A stretch of DNA of 64,000 nt from Astrocystis sublimbata. Lineage: Eukaryota > Ascomycota > Sordariomycetes > Xylariales > Xylariaceae. Below, piece by piece: positions 10,108 through 22,662 of this stretch. The translations under genes and the position numbers were made by a program. Position 1 is the first letter of the stretch, and each line of letters starts with the position of its first letter. Below the pieces are notes generated by a model. It saw nothing but the letters and a program-made list of their open reading frames with translations, did no database searches and had not been told where the DNA came from. The stretch spans positions 620,001 through 684,000 of the forward strand of contig JAJNNY010000004.1 in assembly GCA_022453515.1 (NCBI GenBank), given 5' to 3'.

Positions 10108-12992
10108 ATGTCCATAAAGCCACTGCCAGACGATGTGATTGCCCAGATCAAATCCTCGACTGTCATCACGAGCCTCAACAATGTCATTTGCGGCCTTCTC
10201 AAAAACTGCCTTGACGCCGGAGCTACCAAGGCAACTATATCTGTAGATTACGTGAGAGGGAGCTGCTCTGTCGAGGATGATGGGTTGGGAATATTGCCCG
10301 CCGAGTTTAAGCCCAGTGGTGGCTTGGGCAAGCTTCACTGTAAGCCTGACAGCCCTTATAAAACGCAGAGTGTCCATGCGCTGATTACTTGCGTGAAGTC
10401 ACTTCGAAATATCCTGTGCAAGAAGGCCTTCATGGAAAGCACGGCACATTCCTAGCATCGATAGCCGCCTTGTCGTTGCTTTCCATTACTTCGCACCACC
10501 ACAAATATTACAGTCATAATTCTCTTCAAATCCACAATTCAGACGTCTTATCTCGTCATACACCAGCCCCTTCGGATCAGAGACTTTTGGGTTTTCCTCA
10601 TGGAACCAGGGTCACCGTACGAGACTTGTTCGGTTCAATGCCGGTCAGGGTGAAGAAGAGAGCCATTGACGCAGAGAGGGGTACACACCAGAAGAGCTGG
10701 GATACTCTCAAACGAGACGTGGTCTCACTTCTAGTCGCTTGGGATAGCCATATTTCGGTGTCAGCTCGTGAGGCCACGAACCGGTGGACATTTTCAATTC
10801 GCAGCAGGCAAGTACATCGAGAAAGGGGGGCATCAGATCTTGACTTGACAACAAAGACATCGAATCTGCTGTACCAAACCCAGTTATGCGATGAACACAA
10901 ACCAGAAGCCTGGGTTCCATTGAAAGCCGAGGCTGGTAGGCTATCAGTCACTGGAGCGGTATCTCTGTACCCCATCGCAACCAAGCGAATCCAGTTCATC
11001 AGTATAGGTATTCGTCCCGTGTCCAATGAGCATGGCTCGAATGTTCTATATGAGGAAATCAATAGAGCCTTTTCGAACTCAAGTTACGGCGTGGAAGAGG
11101 AAGCAAGTCACCCGGAGGCCGATGGACCTGGTACCAAAGCAAAGGACAAATTTACTGCTCAAGAGCTCAGGGGTCGAAAGGGTGTAGATCGTTGGCCAAT
11201 GTTCTATATCAGAATTTGTACGAATGGGCCCTCGAATGGCATGATGCTGCAAGAGATGGATGAACTCCTTGACGAACGCCACGGAAGTTTGGTCGCTATA
11301 GTTGACTTATTGAAGGCGGTAGTCTACGAGTTCCTGAAGAAATACCACTTCCGACCACGTAAGACAAGAAATGCCAGAGACGGCGGAATCGACAAAACTT
11401 CAAGGTCACAATCCCCTAAAGGAAATGAAATAAGAAAAGTTGAAGCAAAACAGTCGCTATCAAAAGCTTCGATCTGCAAGGATCAGCTTGTTGGAGACCT
11501 TGCTACGACGCGGTTCAGTATCCGTTGCAAGCGCGGCTCACATTCACGGCCAGGGTCACCCTTTGATCTCTGGTCCCGAATCAAGACCAGTTCGCCGCAA
11601 CAAATCCCATGTGACCAGAAGGTTGATGGAAATCCCATGAGGGGCAATCACCAGTCTCCCGCCCTTTCGAGAACAGCAAGTCCAGACATCAACACAGACA
11701 AACTTGACTCCACACCGCCTCTGTTTAGCCACGATGGGCATTTATTGCGAGCGCCTTTTGCTACCACAGACACCATGAACGACAGCGTCGATCGAAACCG
11801 GTATACTGCGACCGTTGAACCCGAACTGCCTACGAATATCACGTGGACGAATCCGGCTACGAAAGAGATCTCAATTATAGACCCGAAGACCGGTTTTGTC
11901 ATACTACCAACAAAAGACGACCCCCAAGGAATATCTGGGGATAACGCTTCAATTCGGTTTAAACGACCACGAGTGCATGGTACTTCAACCGAAAACGCAG
12001 GACGAAGCCCATGGTTGAAGGAGCTATTATCATCTTGGGACAACCCTGTTTTCGAAGCCACAGAGCCGCGGATCCCTAGTGCCTTTAGCAACGAGGACAA
12101 TTCATGCCGCCCACTGCAGCCTTTCGGATGCGGCGCCTTATGTCACGGCTCTGCTGACGTTGGGTCACCTATACAAGGCCGAGTGTCCAAGGCCGCATTA
12201 CGTAGGGCTGAGGTCATTGCTCAGGTTGATCGAAAGTTCATTTTTGCTAGGGTACTAGTTGATTCATGTTCCCATGATTCTACAATACCGCCGCCAAAGT
12301 CATCTCTTCTGATACTTGTCGATCAACATGCAGCTGATGAAAGGTGTCGGGTTGAGTCGCTATTGAAGGGCTATTTTGGAAGCACGAATGCTCATGCGGC
12401 ATGTACAGAGTTTTTGGAGCAGCCTTTGAAATTTGATATCTCAGCGAGAGATGCAACACAGCTCGAACAAACCTCAACGCACTTTTCCCGGTGGGGCATT
12501 AGTTATCATATCTCGCAAAGTGGCAACAGTCGCCACAGGCAACTGCTCGTGATGAGTCTACCGCCAACTATAGCTGAGCGATGTCGGCTTGAGCCGCGCC
12601 TGTTGATCGAACTGCTTCGAAAAGAAAGCTGGCGCATCGATGAGCACGGCCACCCTATAACATCCATCAAAGCGTCTCATGCCCAATATAATGAAGCAGT
12701 ATCATCCCACTGGGTCGCGAAGCTTCACGGTTGTCCTGAAGGAATCATGGAGATGATCAATTCGAGGGCATGTCGCAGCTCAATTATGTTCAACGATGTT
12801 CTATCCCCGGAAGAATGCGCAGACCTACTTCAGCGGCTCGCGGAGTGCGCTTTCCCTTTTCAATGCGCCCATGGCCGGCCATCCATGGTACCATTGTTGG
12901 ACGTAGGCGACGGAGTGATTGGCGTTGTGAACGAGAAGGAGTCCCCTGACACGTTTAAACGAGCATTTAGGGCCTGGACTGCCAAACAATGA
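10108..12992 (+). CDS. MLH3: DNA mismatch repair/meiotic endonuclease MLH3 (MutL homologue)
   Basis: Two exons (10108-10339 and 10399-12992) give 941 residues. The splice restores GLGKLHFTSKYPVQEGLHGK, the expected GHKL ATPase loop. The N-terminal ATPase domain shows KNCLDAGAT, VEDDGLGI and HGTRVTVRDLFGSMPVRVK. The C-terminal endonuclease has the metal site DQHAADERCRVE (D719-E730), ACRSSIMFND and CAHGRP (from C900). This spacing and the C-terminal motifs fit MLH3 rather than MLH1 or PMS1. MLH3 pairs with MLH1 (MutL-gamma) and nicks DNA to resolve meiotic crossovers, with a minor role in mismatch repair. The glutamate that activates water in MutL ATPases lies four residues before the conserved Asn (N33); here that place is Gly29. 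The middle of the protein (residues of about 400-650) is a poorly conserved linker. Confidence 0.92.
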
Positions 12993-13404
12993 CCGGATGA
13001 AGATCATGAGGCGGAGGGATGAGATCATGTTGCTTTAAATCATTCCACATTCGCTCATGCTGGCATATATAGAGATACCCATGTTGAATTCGATTTTAGA
13101 TTTATTTGCCCGATAGTCGGTGATAGATTCGAGGCACTTGTCAGAATATACCTAGGTACAACCAGAGGTGTGCCATGTGCCATGTACCATGGAAGCTGCC
13201 GCGCCCATGCTCCACATCATCACAGTGCAAATGATAATGGATACGGTCTGGCCCGGGCCAGTGACGTGCATACTGTAGATGTACAATGTACACGCCAACT
13301 TCAACTTCACAAGCTCCTGATTGAAGCTCTAGGCGCAGGCAGCAACGTAAAGGGGCCGACTCAACAATGCCCTCGTAGCTATCGCGCAAACTCACTCGTG
13401 CACC
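12993..13404. other. Intergenic between MLH3 and VPS11
   Basis: MLH3 3' region and VPS11 promoter. It contains a CCTAGGTAC element at about 13150, one copy of a short palindrome that recurs in this window. No gene seen. Confidence 0.5.
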
Positions 13405-16400
13405 ATGGCTTTGCTTCTGGTATGTCGCATCCAGCCGGACTTCATATAGCGCGTGAGGCGTCATCTCTCGTTAACACATCAGCTCCCAGTGGAAAGCATT
13501 CGACTTCTTCGAGGTCAGCCAGGTCCGGCTCGGCGATGACGAAACCCGGTCGTTTTTCGAGAACAACGAGATATCCAGCGTATGCTCTGGCTCAGAGAGC
13601 CTCTTCCTCGGAAGCGACAATGGCTACGTGCGCATTATCGGGCCCAGCTGGAAGGTCGTCCGCAGCTTCCAAGCACACGAATCGGGGCGCATCACCCACA
13701 TGCGCCAGGTTGAGGGCACGAGCCTACTCGTTACCGTCTCGGTACATTCTTCTTTGCTGACTCTACTACCAGGTAGCAGTTGCGCTGACTGAAAACAGGA
13801 GGATTTGAGCAACGAGCCCGTGCTCAAAGTCTGGGCGCTCGACAAGCCTGTGAAGAAGACGGGCTTGCCGACGTGTCTGAGCACCATCAATGTTTCCAAC
13901 GGGCGCAAGCAATTTCCGGTTAGTGTTCTACATCCTCCCACATATGGCATACCCTAAGATGAGCTCTCATAGATATCGGCCTTCACCGCTCTCGACGACC
14001 TCTCCCAGCTCGCAGTGGGCTTCGCGAACGGTGCGGTAACAGTGATACGAGGCGACTTGATACACGATCGAGGCACGAAGCAGAGAGTCGTATACGAGTC
14101 CGAGGAGCCGATCACGGGTGTCGAATTTGTATCCGATCCAAAGCTGACGACGCTGTTCGTCGCCACAACCTCGAAGCTCCTAAAGCTGGTTATAACAGGA
14201 AGTGGGCGTGGGCAGCCACCTCGAACCGTCGAATATTCGGGCTGCGCCGCCGGCTGCATGACAGTGAATAAGAAGACGGGTGACATCATTGTGGTACGAG
14301 AAGATGCTGTTTACTATTACACAGTCGAAGGCAGAGGGCTCTGCTTTGCGAACGACGGAGCCACCACGCTCGCGTCCACGTTTGAGGACTACGTCGCTCT
14401 CGTCGCGCCACCTAGCTCATCAAAGAAAGGCGTTTCAGAAAACATGCGAAGACGGTTTGGGGGCGCGAGCACAGAAACACTATTCAGCGCCGCGACCTTC
14501 ACCATGATCGATCCACAGTTGCAAATCATTGCCCACTCGGAGACGCTCATCTCGCCCGTGCAAGCCCTATTTCAAATCTGGGGGGATCTTTTCATATTGA
14601 CACAAGATGGCAAGGTAAACAGCAAGATGCTCCGACGTTAAAAAACAAAAACAAAAAAAAACGCGTGCTAACGGCAGCCAGATCAATAGATACCACGAAA
14701 AGCCGCTGCAGCAAAGGCTCGAGCTATTATACCAAAGAAACCTCTTTCCCCTTTCCATCAGCCTGGCTCAAAAGTCTGGAATGGACATGCAGCAGCAGAA
14801 CGTTATATACAGGAGGTATGGTGATCACCTGTATCAGAAAGGAGATTATGATAGTGCCATGGCCCAATACATCAAGGCGATCGACAGCACAGAACCGTCG
14901 CAGGTTATTCGCAAGGTAACAATTCCCACCGAATCCCTTTGGTCTGATTCTGCTGACATTCTTTGAGTTCCTCGACACGCAAAGGATACATAACCTGATC
15001 GAATATCTCGAAGAACTGCACGAACACCACAAAGCAACGGCCGACCACACCACTCTGCTGCTCAATTGCTATGCGAAACTCAAGGACGTTGTGAAACTTG
15101 AGAAGTTCATCCGCTCTGAAGGTGATCTGAAATTTGACCTGGAAACCGCCATTACCATGTGCAGACAAGGAGGCTATTTCGAGCAAGCTGCTTACCTCGC
15201 GACAAAGCACGGTGAAAGTGATTTAGTCGTGGATATCTTGATCGAAGACTCTAAGCGATATGCCGAGGCGATTGACTTCATATGGCATCTTGATGCTGAA
15301 ACAGTCAGTAGTCCCAACCCTTCATTGCAGGACCACAGCTGACATTCATAGGCCTATTCCTGTCTGATGAAGTATGCTAGAGTTTTGCTGGAGCATTGCC
15401 CCAACAGTACAGCTGCGCTTTTCATCGAATACTACACGGGCAAATATAAACCCAGGGTTCATTTTATATCAGTGGAAGCAGCTCCTGTATCATCTGGCAA
15501 CCGTCTAGCAGCTGGTGCTGCCAGTGCAGTCCACAACCTAACGAGCCTGCTGCCGCTGCCTTACATGAGCACTTCCGCCGTTGCCTCACCACCAACGCAA
15601 GGTGACAAGCAGCCGACAGTGGACCTTGATACCCCCCACGCCGAGCAAGATGATGATTTTGTTGCCAAATATACCCTTCCCCCACCGCGTTCTGCATTTT
15701 CGTCATTCATCGATCACCCCGACGAGTTTATCGTCTTTCTTGAAGCATGTCTCAAATCCGACGCCCTTGGAGAGGCTGATATGGCCGATATATACACAAC
15801 ATTATTCGAAATGTACCTACACAAAGCCAAAAATGGCAAAGGTACACAGAAGGAAGAATGGGAGCTCAAAGCCAAGAAGCTAATAGAAAGGCACGACTTG
15901 CCGATCGAGAACTCCAACGTGCTCCTCTTGTCCCACCTTTCCGATTTCCGCGATGGCACGACTCTCGTGAAAGAGCAGTCGGGTCTCCTCTTTGATATCT
16001 TCCGGTCCTATACCTCGGCGAAGGACACCCCTGGAACCATCAAAGCCCTGCGGAAGTATGGACCGCAAGAACCGCAGCTCTATCCCGCCGCCCTCGCATA
16101 TTTCACCTCAGATCCGCGCATACTCGACGAGGCAGGCCCCGAAGAACTTGCCAATGTGCTGAAGAAGATTGATGCCGATGGTCTGATGGCGCCGCTGCAG
16201 GTCATCCAGACACTCGGCTCCAACGCCGTCGCCACCATGGGCATGATCAAGCCGTACTTGCACGAGACAATAACGCGCGAACGCCGCGAAATTGCCACGA
16301 ACAAACGGCAGGTAGCTTCCTTCCGGAAAGAAACGGAGCAGAAACGCGTCGAGATAGCGGAGCTCGGCAGCAAACCCGCCGTCTTCCAAGCTCAGCGGTG

Positions 16401-16698
16401 TCCGGGGTGTGGTGCTCCGCTGGATCTGCCGGTCGTGCACTTCCTGTGTAAGCATAGTTTCCATCAGCGGTGTCTCAAAGTCGACAGCTCTGCCGTGGAC
16501 GCGGATGGGAATGACAAGACGGAGTGCCCGGTCTGCGCACCGAACAACGCTGCGGTGAAGTCGATGAAGCGAGGCCAGGAGGAGCGGGCTGAGCGCCACG
16601 ATCTCTTCCGCGATGCGCTGAGTAAAAGTGATGAGCGCTTCAAGACGGTTGCGCAGTGGTTTGGCCAGGGTGTGATGGGAGCTCGTCCATTGGAGTGA
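13405..16698 (+). CDS. VPS11: Vacuolar sorting protein VPS11 (HOPS/CORVET core, RING-H2)
   Basis: Seven exons (13405-13419, 13490-13741, 13799-13918, 13973-14614, 14682-14915, 14968-15303, 15352-16698) give 981 residues, normal for the family. The first exon codes only for MALLL and joins to WKAFDFFEVSQ. The acceptor at 13488-13489 was chosen because the nearer CAG puts the rest out of frame. The N-terminal half is a beta-propeller (SDNGYVRIIGPSWKVV, PVLKVWALDKP). The middle is a helical clathrin-like repeat region (YRRYGDHLYQKGDYDSAMAQ). The C-terminus is a RING-H2 (CPGC, then CKHSFHQRC, then CPVC). VPS11 is a shared core subunit of the endosomal CORVET and vacuolar HOPS tethering complexes needed for membrane fusion. 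Identification is firm. Exon 7 alone encodes 448 residues. Confidence 0.94.
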
Positions 16699-16949
16699 TG
16701 TAATATTATATGCTATGTAATAGTACAATAGTCAATGATACAGTGTGGATATCTAATGTCTAAGTCTTAAATGTGCTCTCTATGGGACTGATCTGATGTA
16801 TTAGGCAGTCGTTGCCACCTCATTCAAGGGTCTGATTGTGTTGTAAACTATATAGTGAGTGAGCTTGATGCTTTTAGGGGCAAGCCAGATGTATTGCAAA
16901 TATCTCGACACCCAATGGGGTGTGGTCTAATGCCGTTTCGTTTTCGATT

Positions 16950-18353
16950 TCAGTTGCCGAGACCAAAAAGTCGGTTCAGCCACGATCCCACACTCTCGTT
17001 CTTGCTCCCGACGTGTTTGCGCCAGTCGTCGACATGATGCAAATGTAGTCCCTTCAAGGACTCGACCAAAGCATTCGAATCACTCTCCGTCTCCATGCCC
17101 CCGGGAGCAACCACCTCAGTGATCTGCCCATGGCGCACAGTCATCTGCAGACCTACGTCTCCAGCGCCCTCGCCGGTGTGCGAGGGAAAGAAGGAAGCCG
17201 GCAGGTCGGTGGGCAGGTCCGGCCGCGGCCGCGGGTCCTCGGCCGTCGGGTGCGAGGAGAAGGCGAACTGCGGCGTCTGCGCGTAGATCCAGTCGCGGGA
17301 CCGCAGCTCGGCGACGCCGGCGCGGATCTCGGGGATGTCGGCGGCGCCGGTGTCGTCCTCGAGCACCTGGACTTGGACGGCGCCGTCCTCGTCGTACATG
17401 CGCCGGAACTCGGCTACCACGGCGTCTTGGAAGTCGCCGCCCGACACCCCGACGTTGCGCACGGGCGACCGCACGCTCTCGACGCCGCGCGCCTTGATGT
17501 ATGCCGCGGCCGGCGAGCGCAGGAGTTGGCTCAGGAAAGGCAGGTGGGGCGAGGAGAGGAGGCAGGTGCCGTGGTGCAGGGAGCGCGTGCGGGTTAGCTT
17601 GTAGGCTGAGCCGGAGATCTTGAAGGTCTGGGTGCCTTCTTTGTTGGTGGTGGGAGTGGTGTCGTGATTTTCGTTCTGGTGGGAACTAGTGCTGGGAACG
17701 TCGAGCACGATGTCGTGGCGCTCGTTGACGCGTACGCTCTGCTTCTGCAGCCCCTGCAGGGCACGCACCACCATCTCGGCGTGCTTGTCGCGGTCGAAGG
17801 CCGCTGAGGGGCAGATGACGCTGTAGTTCACGTTGCCTGCATCGTGGAACACGGTGCCGCCGCCTGAGCGCCTGCGCACGAGGAGGACATCGTCGTCGTC
17901 GCTTTCTGCCGCTGCTAGGCTAGTAGTAGAATCACTACTACCTCCTCCTGTGGCTGGTAGCTTTGCTTGCGCCCGAAGCTGCCCAAGTATGCTCCGCTGG
18001 TTGGTCAGGCCGAGATTCACCTCGACCCAGGGATTCTGATTGCGCCCGATGACGATGCAGGGGCGGTTCGCGTATAGCAGGAGGACCACCGAGTCGGGAT
18101 GTGATTTCTGCAGGAGGAAATGCTCAATCGAGAGATTCACGTAGGGGTCTGTGATCTGGGATATGTAGATCTGGACCGGGTTGGAGGGGCGAGACACCTC
18201 TGCGGCAGAGAAGAAGCGGGATTGTGGATTTGTCCATCTTCTCTGCGTACATCTTATGTTAATGATATTGTGGTATTGGTATTGGTATTGGTGTTGGTGG
18301 TGATGGTGGTGGCAGGCCGCTGGTAAGCGGCGAGAAAGGGCCCTCAGGGCCAT
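16950..18353 (-). CDS. AIM22: Lipoate-protein ligase A family, mitochondrial (AIM22-like)
   Basis: A single exon of 467 residues. The N-terminus is Arg/His-rich and lacks acidic residues for about 50 positions, as for a mitochondrial presequence. It contains HHHHHQHQYQYQYH, partly encoded by a (GGTATT)n microsatellite near 18270-18295 (plus strand). The lipoyl ligase core shows NRPCIVIGRNQNPWVEVN, then RRRSGGGTVFHDAGNVNYS (from R160). It continues with FKISGSAYKLTRTRSLHHG, where K253 is the expected lipoate-contacting lysine. The enzyme attaches or transfers lipoate to mitochondrial dehydrogenase E2 subunits and the glycine cleavage H protein. A Gly/Ser/Asp-rich insertion (about residues 124-155) splits the domain and is probably a surface loop. 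It is transcribed away from ARO2. Confidence 0.92.
   Translation of the reverse strand: MALRALSRRLPAACHHHHHQHQYQYQYHNIINIRCTQRRWTNPQSRFFSAAEVSRPSNPVQIYISQITDPYVNLSIEHFLLQKSHPDSVVLLLYANRPCIVIGRNQNPWVEVNLGLTNQRSILGQLRAQAKLPATGGGSSDSTTSLAAAESDDDDVLLVRRRSGGGTVFHDAGNVNYSVICPSAAFDRDKHAEMVVRALQGLQKQSVRVNERHDIVLDVPSTSSHQNENHDTTPTTNKEGTQTFKISGSAYKLTRTRSLHHGTCLLSSPHLPFLSQLLRSPAAAYIKARGVESVRSPVRNVGVSGGDFQDAVVAEFRRMYDEDGAVQVQVLEDDTGAADIPEIRAGVAELRSRDWIYAQTPQFAFSSHPTAEDPRPRPDLPTDLPASFFPSHTGEGAGDVGLQMTVRHGQITEVVAPGGMETESDSNALVESLKGLHLHHVDDWRKHVGSKNESVGSWLNRLFGLGN
18265..18312. repeat. GGTATT/GGTGGT microsatellite inside AIM22
   Basis: A run of GGTATT units followed by GGTGGTG/ATGGTGG sequence lies in the AIM22 presequence region. 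On the coding strand it encodes alternating His/Gln/Tyr residues. It may vary in length among strains without affecting the mature enzyme. Confidence 0.7.
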
Positions 18354-19324
18354 CAGACGCTAGTTGACAGAGAATTCATGGATGAGAAGTTGATGCACAG
18401 ATGAGAAGAACCATCGTGTTATCTATCTTTTGCATTGAGAATTATGCCATTTTCGCTTGCTGATCTGGGTCAATTGTTGATGAAAGTTATAGTGGGTGGG
18501 TGAGTGAGGCTGATGGTGACATGAAAATCATGGGCTAGTCCTAGAGGCCCTGCATTGGACCCTGCAGAAGAGCCACGATACATCAGAGTACACTGGTCCA
18601 CTTTCAATCAGAAATACATACTGACTTGGCCTGCGTAACTACTTGTGCAACAACTGGATAACACTGAAAATAAAAGAAAGATGCAGTCAAACAATTCCTA
18701 CGGGCAAATAAAAGTTTCAATGCTTCCAAGTCATTCTAATGGCTTGTCTCTGCTCAAATACTGACATACTCTGTCCGTCTAACTCGGCCGATATCAGTAC
18801 AGGAGTAGCGGCGGCGGTCAAGAAGTCGGGGTGCTCCTTGTCTATACTCATCTCACCTACTATGTGTTTCCTGCGATATTTCTGCTGCTTTTCGCTTTTT
18901 GGTGATTATCTAGTAATTATCTAGTAACAATGGGGTAAGAATTAATTGCATTATCGCAAGATATCAACTTGAAGGTATACTAAATAATTACCACCTGCAA
19001 AGTTGAAGGTTGTGTCAATAGGCCGCTGTCCAATTGCGGTTCAAGTCAGACCAGATGGGACAAGCTAGGAATCTTTTTTTAAATCCGTAGGTGAGTCGCG
19101 GGGCTCCGGTTCGGAGGTCTCCACACGCCACATGCCACCAGAACCTAGTACTGGTTTAGGTACCCAAAATATTATCTTCCACGGCGCACCGTCACATCGT
19201 ACGTTACTTCGACTCACTCAGGTACATATAAAAAGACGCGACCATTGACGGTCGTTGACATTTGCTAGCAAGCAATTGATATAAATCAGCCCACCTGAAA
19301 GTACCATTGGTAGTGTCCCACATC
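18354..19324. other. Divergent promoter region of AIM22 and ARO2
   Basis: No gene seen. The two flanking housekeeping genes are transcribed away from each other. The 18640-19010 part is visibly A/T-rich. A GACTCACTCA sequence lies at about 19210; it resembles but does not match the Gcn4/CPC1 site (TGACTCA), so I do not call it as an operator. Confidence 0.45.
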
Positions 19325-20662
19325 ATGTCGACCTTTGGGAAAGCGTTCCGGGTCTCCACGTATGGAGAATCCCACTGCCGCTCCGTCGGCTGCATCATCG
19401 ACGGCTGCCCTCCCGGTATGGAGCTCACCGAGGCCGATATCCAGCCCCAGATGACCCGTCGGAGACCCGGACAGAGCGCCATAACCACGCCTCGGAATGA
19501 GAAAGACCGCGTGCTCATCCAGTCTGGTACCGAGTTCGGAGTGACGCTGGGAACGCCCATCGGCCTGATGGTTCTCAACGAGGATCAGCGGCCCAAGGAC
19601 TACGGCGACAAGACTATAGACATGTACCCGCGGCCCAGCCATGCCGACTGGACCTACCTCGAGAAATACGGCGTCAAGGCGAGCAGTGGTGGCGGTCGCA
19701 GCTCCGCGCGCGAGACCATAGGTCGTGTGGCCGCCGGCGCCATCGCTGAGAAGTACCTGAAGCTGTCGTACGGCATCGAGATAACCGCCTTTGTCACCTC
19801 GGTCGGCTCCACGCACATGTTCCCGCCCACCCCCGAGTACCCGACCCCGAGTCAGAACCCAGCTTTCATGCAGCTCCTCGAGACCATCGACCGGGCCACC
19901 GTCGACAAGTTCCTCCCCGTGCGGTGTCCGGACGAGACGGCCAACAAGAAGATGGAAGACGAGATCGCCAAGTTTCGCGACGCTCACGATAGCATAGGTG
20001 GGACCGTCACCTGCGTCATCAGGAACGTGCCCAGCGGGCTAGGCGAGCCCTGCTTCGACAAGATGGAGGCCGAGCTTGCCAAGGCCATGCTGAGCATACC
20101 CGCCACCAAGGGCTTCGAGATAGGCTCTGGGTTCGGTGGCTGTGAGGTGCCTGGCTCCATCCACAACGACGCTTTCATCCGAGCCCCCCCCGCGTCCGGC
20201 GATGCGGCAGAGTGCGGTGGGTCGAAGAACGGGATCCCCCGGTCGAAGCTGACCACCAAGACAAACAACTCCGGCGGCATACAAGGCGGCATCACCAACG
20301 GCGCCCCCATCTACTTCCGCATCGCCTTCAAGCCCCCTGCGACTATCAGCCAGGAGCAGACGACCGCGACCTACGATGGCGAGTCGGAGGGTGTACTAGC
20401 AGCCAAGGGCCGCCATGATCCGTGTGTCGTTCCCAGGGCCGTACCGTCAGTACCACCTACTCCTGATCCCGATCCTGATCTCCTAGTCCCGCGCGATTGT
20501 CATACTAACCTAGAAAATAGCATTGTGGAAGCCATGGCTGCCATAGTCATCATGGACAACCTACTGCAGCAGATGGCCCGGCACACGGCTCGGAGTCACC
20601 TGCCCCTTTTAAAGCAAACTGTACCACCATCAGGTCATGGGGTCTCGATGGAGACCAGCTAG
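19325..20662 (+). CDS. ARO2: Chorismate synthase
   Basis: Two exons (19325-20445 and 20521-20662) give 420 residues. The ATG in [17 protein letters not shown] is the conserved start of the family; an in-frame codon upstream is not used. All three family signatures are present: [18 protein letters not shown], the RSSARET block ([18 protein letters not shown]), and [20 protein letters not shown]. The last is rebuilt only by splicing at CC|C with a CATACTAAC branch site. The enzyme removes phosphate from EPSP to make chorismate, the last step of the shikimate pathway that leads to aromatic amino acids. Fungal enzymes are bifunctional and carry their own flavin reductase activity (family knowledge). 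It acts in the cytosol. Confidence 0.96.
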   Translation: MSTFGKAFRVSTYGESHCRSVGCIIDGCPPGMELTEADIQPQMTRRRPGQSAITTPRNEKDRVLIQSGTEFGVTLGTPIGLMVLNEDQRPKDYGDKTIDMYPRPSHADWTYLEKYGVKASSGGGRSSARETIGRVAAGAIAEKYLKLSYGIEITAFVTSVGSTHMFPPTPEYPTPSQNPAFMQLLETIDRATVDKFLPVRCPDETANKKMEDEIAKFRDAHDSIGGTVTCVIRNVPSGLGEPCFDKMEAELAKAMLSIPATKGFEIGSGFGGCEVPGSIHNDAFIRAPPASGDAAECGGSKNGIPRSKLTTKTNNSGGIQGGITNGAPIYFRIAFKPPATISQEQTTATYDGESEGVLAAKGRHDPCVVPRAVPSVPPTPDPDPDLLVPRDCHTNLENSIVEAMAAIVIMDNLLQQMARHTARSHLPLLKQTVPPSGHGVSMETS

Positions 20663-20869
20663 TCGGTCAAAATTTGATTGTCCATTAAAAGTGATGTAAA
20701 ACGGCGCATATTCTGGGACTACAAAAGAACGGGCTTATCAGCATGGCAAGGTGAATCACTGTTTATAACAAGGCAGAATGGCTTTTTGTCAACCTGGTAA
20801 GATCTTATTTATTACGAGGTGAAAACTATTTTAAGGGATATATATCCATCATTTTAGAGGATACAAAAC

Positions 20870-22662
20870 CTACGAAGGATACTTTGAGCCGCTGAATTCC
20901 TTGAGCCATGCCCCCACTGTGCGAATCTCAAGTTTCGTGGTCTCACGGATGAATTGCGGCTCTGCCTCGATATCCTCTAGGGTCCGCAAATCCCACACGT
21001 GGCCGGCCCCGTTGATCAAGTGCTGCGGCTGCGCATCAAAACCGGTGCGTGCTGGCGCCAGGTCCGAATGGTAGCATAGGTCCTTCCAGGGGTCGGCACT
21101 TCCATCCACGAATAAGAGCCTCTCGGCCTTGAAGTCGAAGTCACCGTAGACATTCCACTTGGCAAGGTCCGGTGTAGCAGGTATGGAGTTGTATTTCCCT
21201 GTTTGTTACTCGCGTCAATCCTCAATTGTTGCAGGGCAAATACAAAGTACAGTACAAATAGACAAAATTCTTACCTTTAGGGAAAGCCCAATCACACCAC
21301 TCTTGGGTGTACGTGGCATTGACGACGCGAGATAGCAGCGACTTCTTTCCAGACGGGTAGGCTGCTTGGTAACCTCCGAATTCCGTGCAGGTCGTGTAGA
21401 GGTAGCTGCGCTCGGCGTTGCTGGTGGCGTTGGCCCACCAGTCCGGATGCTGCGTCCCAAAGCATTGAGGGCTATCATAGTCGCCGCTCTCGCAGAGCGG
21501 GAGAACGACGCGCTTGATGTATGCTGCGTAGTTGCCGAGATTCTTCCAGGCCTTGCCACCCGTGTATTTAGCTAGCGCTTTGTCAACGGCAGTGACTGCG
21601 GGCGCGGCGTTGATGTCGGTGACGTTGTCGCAGAAGTAGAAGAAATCTTGGTGCCCGTTTTTCCAGTTGATCTCTTGCCAGGTGTTCGTTGGGTACACGA
21701 ACGGACCGCCGATGGGGAATGCGATGGTCTGCGCGAAGTCCCGGATGTCCTTGAGTGCGCCCAGGCCGAAGACGTCTTTCAGCTGCTTGATAGCTGCCTG
21801 GTCGTTCGATTGGACTACGACATCGATCTTGTCGACGATGTCATTGACGCTGGCGACGCAGTCTTGCGGCGCAAGTTTCTGGATCGGGGCATACCATTCT
21901 GGGTATTCCAGCTGGCCGTGTATCACGCCGCTGCTGGAGATGGCGCCGTAGAAGGTCTTCGGATATTTCTTCTTTGTGAAGGCCGACAGTGCTCCTGGGT
22001 AACTTCCGCCATACAAGATCCAGGGGACAGAACCTGGGCTGATGTTGTTTACGCCCGGGAGCTTTACTTTCCTGGCAAATACATCGAAGTCCGCGATGAC
22101 TTGCGCTGTCGTCAAATACAACAACTCATCCGTCGTCGTGGTATTGAATGGAACACTCGTGCCATAGTAGCGGTTCTCCAAGACGATGCCTATGCCGTTG
22201 AATAGCTTCATAAAATGCTCAATTAAGCTGTCGTCGAGATGAGTGTCGCCATCGATGGGACCTTCACCCGCTAGGTAGAGGAAGACAGGTCCCCCAGGCT
22301 TATAGTAAGAGGTCTCTACGAAATATCGCTGCTTGAATGTTCCCTTGGCATTTGGGATATAAGGCGTCGAGTGAGGGAAGTGGTTGATCTTAGGTACGTA
22401 TAATTAGTTAATTGTGAGCAATGCGACATAGTGAAAAGCAGGCCAGCCACTCAGGACCAACGCCCTGTTTTTGAGGTTGTAGCGAGCAACTTACAGTCTG
22501 GTCGAAATAATACGCTGGTCGACTCCGGAGTTCCAGCCCAGTGGGTGAGCTAGATTGGAACCGTCTTGGCACACGCCTGCTTGGCGGGAGGGATGATGCC
22601 GAGGCCAAGGAGCTGAAGAGCCCACTGTAAACCAGCCAGGCGACCAGTGTAAACAACTCCAT
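20870..22662 (-). CDS. Secreted serine carboxypeptidase, S28 family
   Basis: Three exons (22495-22662, 21275-22388, 20870-21198) give 536 residues. A signal peptide (MELFTLVAWLVYSGLFSSLASASS) leads, followed by YFDQTINHFPHS, the typical entry to the S28 domain. The catalytic triad is visible: S185 in YGGSYPGA, D463 in VDGSADPWK and H494 in GAGHVWD. LAGEGPIDG and ENRYYGTS are further family motifs. S28 enzymes (lysosomal Pro-X carboxypeptidase and dipeptidyl peptidase II relatives) cleave after proline; fungal members are secreted at acid pH. Several NxT/S sites suggest N-glycosylation. The gene converges on ARO2 with only about 200 bases between them. Confidence 0.92.

Noticed and set aside
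17130..17597. 155-residue plus-strand frame
   Set aside because: Antisense shadow of AIM22, with Arg/Gly-rich composition.
19205..19216. Gcn4/CPC1-like site before ARO2
   Set aside because: CGACTCA differs from TGACTCA at the first base and there is no second copy.
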